Source: Chloroflexota bacterium (GTDB taxonomy: Bacteria > Chloroflexota > Anaerolineae > Promineifilales > Promineifilaceae). From it: DNA of 11,239 nucleotides. A program made the position numbers and the translations under genes. Positions 5,925-11,239 of this stretch are shown here, piece after piece (the first letter of the stretch is position 1; every line of letters starts with the position of its first letter). Where the stretch lies: the NCBI GenBank assembly GCA_008501785.1, contig QQUD01000113.1:1-11239 (forward strand), in the 5' to 3' direction. The notes below the pieces were generated by a model. That model did no database searches. It saw nothing but the letters and a program-made list of their open reading frames with translations, and was not told the origin of the DNA.

Positions 5925-8384
5925 ATGAAATATGGACATTTCGATGACAGTAACAAAGAATACGTCATCTTCCAACCCGATACCCCCCTGCCCTGGATCA
6001 ACTATCTGGGCAGCGAAACCTTTTTTGGCCTGATTTCAAACACGGGCGGCGGCTACCACTTCTACCAGGATGCGCGACTGCGGCGTGTTACGCGCTATCG
6101 CTACAACAACGTGCCTACCGACACCGGCGGGCGCATGATTTACCTGCGCGACAACGCCGATGGCAACTATTGGTGCCCAAGCTGGCAGCCCGTGCGCAGC
6201 ACCCTCGACGAGTACACCTGCCGCCACGGTTTTGGCTACAGTAAAATCGGTTCAACCAACCAAGGCATTGAAGCCAATGCAACCTACTTTGTGCCTCTAG
6301 GTGAAACGCTAGAAATTTGGAACCTCAAAGTTACCAACCATCGGCAAGAAACGGCCGATCTATCGCTGTTCTCCTGCATCGAATTCAACTTGTGGGATGC
6401 GGCCGACGATGCCAGCAATTACCAACGCAATTTCAACACTGGCGAAGTCGAAATTGAAAACGGTGTCATTTATCACAAAACCGAATACCGCGAACGGCGC
6501 GACCATTTCGCCTACTTCGCCTGTTCGGCTGACCTGGCTGGATTTGACACCCAACGCGAAGATTTCCTCGGCGCATACCGTGGCTGGGACAAACCACAAG
6601 TTGTGGAAAATGGCGCATCGAACAACTCGCACGCACACGGCTGGTCACCCATCGGTTCGCATCACGTCAAATTGACGCTGCAACCGGGAGAATCTCGCCA
6701 AATCATCTTTTTACTCGGCTATCACGAAAATCCGCGAGATAAAAAGTTTGACCCACCCCATTCAAACATCATCAACAAACAAACCGTGCAGCCAATTATT
6801 GCACGCTATTTGCAGCCAGAAGCCGTAGACAGCGCCTTTGCCGCCCTGCAAGCACACTGGGAAATGCTGCTGAACAAATATCAGGTGGAAACCCCCGACA
6901 TTCACACCAACCGCATGGTGAACATGTGGAATGCGTACCAAAACATGATCACCTTCAACATGTCCCGCTCGGCGTCATACTTTGAATCGGGCATTGGGCG
7001 CGGCATGGGGTTCCGCGACTCCAATCAAGATTTGTTGGGTTTTGTGCATATGATTCCTAAACGCGCCAAGGAACGGATTTTGGATCTGGCCGCGACGCAG
7101 CTCGAAACGGGCGGCGCATTCCACCAATACCAGCCGCTCACCAAACGAGGCAATGATGCCGTGGGCAGCAATTTCAACGATGATCCCCTGTGGCTGGTAT
7201 TGGCCGTAACGGCTTATGTCAAAGAAACGGCTGACTTCTCCATTCTCGAAGCACAGGTACCATACGAAAACAAAGAGGGCAGCGAAAAACCACTCTACGA
7301 CCATTTGCAGCGCAGTTTGCAATACACGTTAGATCGCATCGGCCCCCATGATTTGCCGCTGATTGGTCGCGCTGACTGGAACGACTGCCTCAACTTAAAT
7401 GCATTCACCGCCGAACCGGGTCAATCATTCCAAACCACAACCAACAAAGACGGCAAGGTGGCTGAATCGGTCTTTATTGCGGGGCTGTTTACGCTGGCAG
7501 CAAAGGAAATGGCGGATTTGGCTGAGGGTTACGGCCGTTTCGAAAACGACAAGATTGCCGATGCCACCTTCTACCGCGAAGCAGCTGCCAAAATGACAGC
7601 CATCACTCTCCAAAATGGATGGGATGGCAACTGGTTCCTGCGCGCCTACGACGACTTTAGCGACAAAATTGGGTCGCACAAATGTGAGGAAGGGCAAATC
7701 TTCATCGAGCCGCAGGGCATGTGCATCATGGCCGGTATTGGCGTGGACAGTGGACATGCACGCAAAGCGCTCGATTCAGTGCGTGACCGGCTGGCGACAC
7801 CGCACGGCATTGTGCTGCACCAACCAGCCTACACACGCTACTATCTCAATCTGGGCGAAATCTCCTCCTACCCACCCGGCTACAAAGAAAATGCAGGCAT
7901 CTTCTGCCACACCAACCCTTGGATCATGATGGCCGAGGCGATTGTGGGCAACGGGGATGCGGCGTTTGATTATTACACACGCATCAACCCAGCAGCGCGA
8001 GAAGAAATCAGCGAGGTGCATCGCAGCGAACCTTATGTCTATGCGCAAATGATCGCAGGTAAAGATGCACCATCTCACGGCGAGGCTAAGAATTCATGGT
8101 TGAGCGGCACGGCTGCTTATAACTACGTCGCCATCACACAATGGATTTTAGGCATTCGCCCCACTTACAATGGCCTAGAAATCGCGCCGGTCATTCCGCA
8201 AGCGTGGCCTGGGTTCACCGCCACGCGCATTTTCAGAGATGTCACCTACCAGATTCAGGTGGAACGCGCTGGCCCAGGCAACAATGTTTCGCTGACAGTG
8301 GATGGTGAAGCTGTGGATGGGAATGTGGTGCCGGTAGTGGGAAACGGCCGTTCTGAAGTGATGGTGCAGGTTACGGTTTCTTAA
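5925..8384 (+). CDS. cbp: Cellobiose phosphorylase, GH94
   Basis: Cytoplasmic 819-aa inverting phosphorylase, expected to convert cellobiose plus phosphate into glucose 1-phosphate and glucose. No signal peptide. It closely resembles the Cellvibrio (Cellulomonas) gilvus enzyme as I recall it, with near-equal length (about 822) and shared blocks. The N-terminal beta-sandwich has YGHFDDSNKEYVI (3-15), WINYLGSE (24-31) and RVTRYRYNN. The (alpha/alpha)6 domain has GMGFRDSNQD (360-369), YHQYQPLTKRG-type and FNDDPLWL blocks. The catalytic general acid is Asp487 in GRADWNDCLN, and YPPGYKEN with IFCH (His662) forms part of the sugar and phosphate site. A beta domain closes the protein. Start: AAGGAG 6 nt upstream. 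It works with the importer and the lipoprotein glycosidases by splitting imported disaccharide without spending ATP. Confidence 0.95.
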   Translation: MKYGHFDDSNKEYVIFQPDTPLPWINYLGSETFFGLISNTGGGYHFYQDARLRRVTRYRYNNVPTDTGGRMIYLRDNADGNYWCPSWQPVRSTLDEYTCRHGFGYSKIGSTNQGIEANATYFVPLGETLEIWNLKVTNHRQETADLSLFSCIEFNLWDAADDASNYQRNFNTGEVEIENGVIYHKTEYRERRDHFAYFACSADLAGFDTQREDFLGAYRGWDKPQVVENGASNNSHAHGWSPIGSHHVKLTLQPGESRQIIFLLGYHENPRDKKFDPPHSNIINKQTVQPIIARYLQPEAVDSAFAALQAHWEMLLNKYQVETPDIHTNRMVNMWNAYQNMITFNMSRSASYFESGIGRGMGFRDSNQDLLGFVHMIPKRAKERILDLAATQLETGGAFHQYQPLTKRGNDAVGSNFNDDPLWLVLAVTAYVKETADFSILEAQVPYENKEGSEKPLYDHLQRSLQYTLDRIGPHDLPLIGRADWNDCLNLNAFTAEPGQSFQTTTNKDGKVAESVFIAGLFTLAAKEMADLAEGYGRFENDKIADATFYREAAAKMTAITLQNGWDGNWFLRAYDDFSDKIGSHKCEEGQIFIEPQGMCIMAGIGVDSGHARKALDSVRDRLATPHGIVLHQPAYTRYYLNLGEISSYPPGYKENAGIFCHTNPWIMMAEAIVGNGDAAFDYYTRINPAAREEISEVHRSEPYVYAQMIAGKDAPSHGEAKNSWLSGTAAYNYVAITQWILGIRPTYNGLEIAPVIPQAWPGFTATRIFRDVTYQIQVERAGPGNNVSLTVDGEAVDGNVVPVVGNGRSEVMVQVTVS

Positions 8385-8390
8385 AGCAGA

Positions 8391-8448
8391 GGTATATTGG
8401 TGTATTAGGATTACCCAATATACTAATATACCAATATACCAATACACA
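8391..8448. repeat. Hairpin of 8-bp tandem words after the cellobiose phosphorylase gene
   Basis: Four tandem 8-mers run from 8417 to 8448: AATATACT, AATATACC, AATATACC, AATACACA. The left arm GGTATATTGGTGTATT (8391-8406) pairs with 8425-8440 at 15 of 16 positions, leaving an 18-nt loop. It begins 6 nt after the stop codon. It is AT-rich and lacks a T tail, so it is not a standard terminator; it could be a 3'-end stability hairpin or a degenerate mobile repeat. Confidence 0.7.
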
Positions 8449-8545
8449 AAATAACTTCTCAACAAATACTCCTCTAACGAGTATAGCAAGAAATCGTGGG
8501 GACAAATGAACAGACGATAATTTGCCACCTTCGATGAGGCGTGAT

Positions 8546-8651
8546 GGCGATTCAAAAATTAAAATGGTAATCAAACGGAGCTTTGAATCGCCTAAATGAA
8601 CCTGAAGAGCCATAAAATCCGTTTACCATATTATTTTCTTCAGGTTCATAA
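8546..8651 (+). repeat. Structured repeat, copy 2 (complete kissing-hairpin element)
   Basis: Hairpin 1: GGCGATTCAAA (8546-8556) pairs perfectly with TTTGAATCGCC (8582-8592), 25-nt loop. Hairpin 2: ATGAACCTGAAG (8596-8607) pairs perfectly with CTTCAGGTTCAT (8638-8649), 30-nt loop, the same loop length as copy 1. Loop 1 (8561-8571) can pair with loop 2 (8622-8632) at 9 of 11 positions, and AAACGGA (8573-8579) can alternatively pair with TCCGTTT (8618-8624). Compared with copy 1, the loop-loop pairs T10-A74 and C11-G73 are replaced by A8564-T8629 and T8565-A8628, two compensatory changes. No protein is encoded. The copy lies inside the 310-bp MITE-like element. Confidence 0.72.
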
Positions 8652-8659
8652 CGCCCCAT

Positions 8660-8740
8660 CTACGAGATGAAAGCCCTTTCAGGGCTAAGAATTAGTCAGG
8701 CCCGGAGGGCCTTCCACCTCGTAGCCAGGGGCTTCAGCCC
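8660..8740. repeat. REP-like cluster of GC-rich hairpins
   Basis: Three short hairpins lie in a row: AGCCCT/AGGGCT (8672-8677 with 8681-8686), GGCCC/GGGCC (8699-8703 with 8707-8711) and GGGC/GCCC (8729-8732 with 8737-8740). An outer pair CTACGAG/CTCGTAG (8660-8666 with 8718-8724) encloses the first two. The GTAGCCAGGGGCTTCAGCCC-style wording is a familiar REP-like spacer repeat in several phyla (recalled, not searched). It lies inside the 310-bp element. Confidence 0.6.
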
Positions 8741-8797
8741 TCGGCGGGTGCGGCAGATATTTTGTCCCCACAAATCGTTGCAATACTCTCCTCTAAC

Positions 8798-8802
8798 AAA
8801 GG
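8798..8802 (+). promoter_or_regulatory. Ribosome binding site of the second GH94 gene, directly beside the MITE
   Basis: AAAGG lies 9 nt before the ATG at 8812 and begins one base after the right-hand direct repeat of the MITE-like element. The insertion therefore left the RBS intact but replaced or displaced all transcribed sequence upstream of it. Confidence 0.7.
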
Positions 8803-8811
8803 TAGAAACTG

Positions 8812-11223
8812 ATGAAAAACTACGGCTACTTCGATCACGATTCACGTGAATATGTGATTACCAATCCAAAAACGCCGGTGAAGTGGATTAACTACATCGG
8901 CACACTCAACTTTGGCGGCTTTGTGGACCACACGGGCGGGATGCTCGTGTGCAAAGGCGACCCGGCGCTCAATCGCATCACCAAATACATTCCGCAAATG
9001 CCTGCGTCCAATTTCAAAGGGTCCACCATTTACATTCGCATTCAAGATGAGCATGGCTACCGTGTTTACTCACCCTTTTTGACCCCCACCCTGACGCCGT
9101 TGGATACATTTGAATGTCATGTGGGACTGGGCTATTCGCGCTTTGTTGCCGAATACGACGGCATTCGCAGTGACATCACCATTTTTGTGCCGCCTGGTGC
9201 AAACTGTGTCGTGCAGGACATCTCTATCACGAACCAATCTACCGAACCCAAAACGCTGGATGTGATTCCGGCAATTGAGTACACACATCCAGATGCGTTG
9301 AAGCAGTTTAACAATGCGGATTGGGTTCCGCAGACGATGCAGAGTCAGGTGGTGCGAGAGAAAAACGGCCGTATTCTCCTCCTCCAATACCCCTTCATGA
9401 ATAAAGAACTGCAACTCAACTTCTTCACCAGCAACCAGCCCGTTACCTCATTTGAAACCGATCGACGCTGTTTCCTGGGTGAAAACGAATACGGCACCTG
9501 GGCCAATCCGCTCAGTTTGCAAGCACCTGCCCTCGGCAACAACGAAGCCGTGCGCGGCGATAACATGGCCGCACTGCATCACGCACTCGGTGCAGTCGCT
9601 CCTGGCGAATCGCGCCGCATCATTACCGTGCTCGGGCAAACGGCTTCACTTGCAGAAGCGCACATGCAAGCGGCACAATATGGAAATCATGATGCTGTTG
9701 CTACCGCACTTGCCGATCTTGCCAAAATGTGGAATGGCTATCTCTCTTCATTACAAGTTGATACGCCAGATGAAGCGATGAACCACATGCTCAACGTCCA
9801 CAGTTTACGACAATGCATCATCACCAAAAACTGGTCTCGTTATTTGTCGCTCTACCAGTTAGGGCTGGGCGCACGCGGCATCGGCTTCCGCGACAGTTCG
9901 CAAGATGTGTTGGGTGTTTTGGCAGCGGCTCCCGAGGAAGGCAAAGCGCTGATCACCCAACTGCTGCACACGCAGCTGCGCAACGGGTCAGCAATGCACC
10001 AGTTCAACCCGCTCTCAATGGAAGCCAATCGCGGGGAATCGGGCGAAGATGAGGCACCAGACTACTACAGCGATGACCATTTATGGATTATTTTGGCAAC
10101 GGCTGCTTACCTGAAAGAAACGGCCGATTTTGACTTCCTCGGCACCGTCATTCCATTTTACGAAAAGGACAAAGACGGCCAGCCATTGGAATCAGGTACT
10201 GTGTGGGAGCATTTGCTGCGAGGCATCGAGTTTACGCGTAATGATGTAGGCCAACATGGTCTGCCACTGCTCGGTTTTGCCGACTGGAACGACACGGTGA
10301 ATCTGCCCAAAGGCGCAGAATCGCTTTACACAGCGAATTTGTACGGTAAAGGTTTGCGTGAGTTGATTGAACTGGCGGATTATTTGGGGATAACGGCCGT
10401 TTCCACCCAACTCACCCCCTACTATGACGAAATGGAAGCACGGGTAAACGAACATGCGTGGGATGGCGGCTGGTACGTGCGCTACTTCAATCCAGACGGC
10501 ACGCCCATCGGCTCGAAAAGCAATGAACAGGGCAAAATTTTCACCAACGCACAATCCTGGTCAGTGCTCTCGGGCTTTGCGCCGCCAGAACGAGCGCAGC
10601 AGGCGCTAGATGCCGTTTACACACATTTGAACACGCAGCACGGCATCAAACTCAGCACGCCTGGTTACAATGGATATGACCCAGCTAAAGGCGGCGTAAC
10701 GACCTACCCGCCCGGTGCCAAAGAAAATGGCGGCATCTTTTTACATGCCAATCCTTGGGTGATTATTGCAGAAACAATGCGCGGCAACGGCGCACGGGCG
10801 TATGAGTATTATGCGCAAATTAACCCGGCGGGGAAAAACGGCCGTATTGACGAATTTGAGTGCGAACCCTACGCCTATCCGCAAAACATCCTCGGCGACG
10901 AACATCCGCTGTTTGGCTTGGCGCGAAACAGTTGGCTGACCGGTACGGCCGCCTGGACCTACCAAGCAGGCACACAGCACATTTTAGGTATCCAGCCCAC
11001 CTACGCCGGACTGCGCATCGATCCCTCCATCCCACCACAGCGGGACGGCTTCAGCGCCACCCGCAGCTATCGCGGTAACACCTATCACATCACCGTGAAC
11101 AATCCCAACCCCGTCAGCCAAGGCGTAAACATGCTCAAAGTTGACGGCGAATTGATCAACAACAATATCCTGCCCCTTTTTCAGGATGACAACATTCCCA
11201 AGGTCGAGGTTACTTTAGCCTAA
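8812..11223 (+). CDS. GH94 disaccharide phosphorylase, specificity unassigned
   Basis: Cytoplasmic 803-aa member of GH94 with no signal peptide, clearly paralogous to the gene at 5925. Shared landmarks: YGYFDHDSREYVI (4-16), WINYIGT, GIGFRDSSQD (356-365), SDDHLW, the catalytic general acid Asp494 in GFADWNDTVN, YPPGAKENGG (632-641), IFLH with His645, NSWLTGTAAW. It differs from cellobiose phosphorylase at sites near the acceptor sugar. The YKEN tyrosine is Ala636, and the CBP hallmark with RYRYNN is replaced by KGDPALNRITKYIPQ. It has a long EYTHPDALKQFNNADW region that I do not place in a characterised clade. Laminaribiose or another beta-linked disaccharide is a reasonable candidate substrate; chitobiose-type or other specificities remain open. 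At 803 aa it is shorter than the roughly 980 aa of cellodextrin phosphorylases. Three exact ACGGCCGT palindromes lie within it. Confidence 0.9.
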   Translation: MKNYGYFDHDSREYVITNPKTPVKWINYIGTLNFGGFVDHTGGMLVCKGDPALNRITKYIPQMPASNFKGSTIYIRIQDEHGYRVYSPFLTPTLTPLDTFECHVGLGYSRFVAEYDGIRSDITIFVPPGANCVVQDISITNQSTEPKTLDVIPAIEYTHPDALKQFNNADWVPQTMQSQVVREKNGRILLLQYPFMNKELQLNFFTSNQPVTSFETDRRCFLGENEYGTWANPLSLQAPALGNNEAVRGDNMAALHHALGAVAPGESRRIITVLGQTASLAEAHMQAAQYGNHDAVATALADLAKMWNGYLSSLQVDTPDEAMNHMLNVHSLRQCIITKNWSRYLSLYQLGLGARGIGFRDSSQDVLGVLAAAPEEGKALITQLLHTQLRNGSAMHQFNPLSMEANRGESGEDEAPDYYSDDHLWIILATAAYLKETADFDFLGTVIPFYEKDKDGQPLESGTVWEHLLRGIEFTRNDVGQHGLPLLGFADWNDTVNLPKGAESLYTANLYGKGLRELIELADYLGITAVSTQLTPYYDEMEARVNEHAWDGGWYVRYFNPDGTPIGSKSNEQGKIFTNAQSWSVLSGFAPPERAQQALDAVYTHLNTQHGIKLSTPGYNGYDPAKGGVTTYPPGAKENGGIFLHANPWVIIAETMRGNGARAYEYYAQINPAGKNGRIDEFECEPYAYPQNILGDEHPLFGLARNSWLTGTAAWTYQAGTQHILGIQPTYAGLRIDPSIPPQRDGFSATRSYRGNTYHITVNNPNPVSQGVNMLKVDGELINNNILPLFQDDNIPKVEVTLA

Positions 11224-11225
11224 TT

Positions 11226-11231
11226 GAGGAG
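11226..11231 (+). promoter_or_regulatory. Ribosome binding site for a gene beyond the right edge
   Basis: GAGGAG follows the second GH94 stop by two bases, with 8 nt left before the window ends. Its strength and spacing suggest that another co-transcribed gene starts at or just past base 11239. Confidence 0.6.
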
Positions 11232-11239
11232 AAGTATAG

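Larger units (their letters stand above)
8479..8788. mobile_element. 310-bp MITE-like non-autonomous element
   Basis: Terminal inverted repeats of 28 bp lie at 8479-8506 and 8761-8788 and match at 23 of 28 positions. The outer ends are GAGTAT...ATACTC and the inner 11 bp are perfect (GTGGGGACAAA versus TTTGTCCCCAC). The element is flanked by a perfect 9-bp direct repeat TCCTCTAAC (8470-8478 and 8789-8797), read as a target-site duplication. No transposase frame fits inside, so it would need a transposase supplied in trans. Its interior holds structured repeat copy 2 and REP-like hairpins. One caution: AATACTC also precedes the left direct repeat (8465-8471), resembling the right end of the element, so the flanking similarity is longer than 9 bp. 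Confidence 0.78.
3143..10845. repeat. Dispersed palindrome ACGGCCGT (11 exact copies)
   Basis: Exact copies start at 3143, 3730, 4383, 5346, 5564, 5811, 7531, 8344, 9365, 10393 and 10838. Near-matches that keep ACGGCC lie at 6351, 10120 and 10945. Many extend to AAACGGCCGTT. All exact copies are inside genes, in codon phase 0 (five, mostly read as E-T-A-V), phase 1 (five, read as N/Y-G-R) and phase 2 (one). Use of all three phases argues for a constraint on DNA, not protein. No copy lies in the permease genes. Confidence 0.85.

Noticed and set aside
8417..8448. Tandem 8-mers as a CRISPR-like array
   Set aside because: The units are contiguous, 8 bp long and have no spacers; no cas genes are present.
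8667..8849. 60-residue open frame across the right end of the MITE-like element
   Set aside because: It reads through REP-like hairpins and the TIR and runs into the GH94 gene in a different frame; no protein features.

Overview
The window is a bacterial carbohydrate-utilisation locus with all genes on the + strand. It looks like Chloroflexota (an Anaerolineae/Caldilineae-like lineage), at moderate-to-low confidence. The reasons are the two secreted lipoproteins (one has a long Pro/Thr linker after the lipobox Cys, a habit common in that phylum), coding DNA of mid-range GC, and spacers packed with palindromic repeats. No rRNA or other phylogenetic marker is present.

Layout. 1-96: a structured repeat (copy 1) just upstream of the first gene. 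128-1093 and 1093-2181: two overlapping inner-membrane permeases of a CUT1-type sugar ABC importer. No solute-binding protein or ATPase lies in the window; the binding protein may be upstream of it. 2182-2490: a non-coding spacer with a GC-rich palindromic repeat and a second inverted repeat. 2491-3858: a lipoprotein clan GH-A glycosidase. 3864-5840: a lipoprotein GH3 beta-glucosidase-type enzyme, 5 bp downstream. 5841-5924: a hairpin-forming spacer and a strong RBS. 5925-8384: a GH94 cellobiose phosphorylase. 8385-8811: a hairpin made of 8-bp words, then a 310-bp MITE-like element that carries repeat copy 2 and REP-like hairpins. 8812-11223: a second, divergent GH94 phosphorylase of unassigned specificity. 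A further Shine-Dalgarno follows at the right edge, so the gene cluster continues.

Inferred working: the two cell-surface glycosidases trim beta-glucan (or related) chains outside the cell, the importer takes up oligosaccharides, and the two cytoplasmic phosphorylases split disaccharides with phosphate, saving ATP by giving a sugar 1-phosphate directly.

The most unusual signals are at DNA or RNA level. (1) A repeated element has two hairpins whose loops can pair with each other, with two compensatory base changes between its copies. (2) A MITE-like insertion with 28-bp terminal inverted repeats and a 9-bp direct repeat separates the second GH94 gene from its upstream neighbour. (3) The palindrome ACGGCCGT occurs 11 times, in all three codon phases, far above chance.
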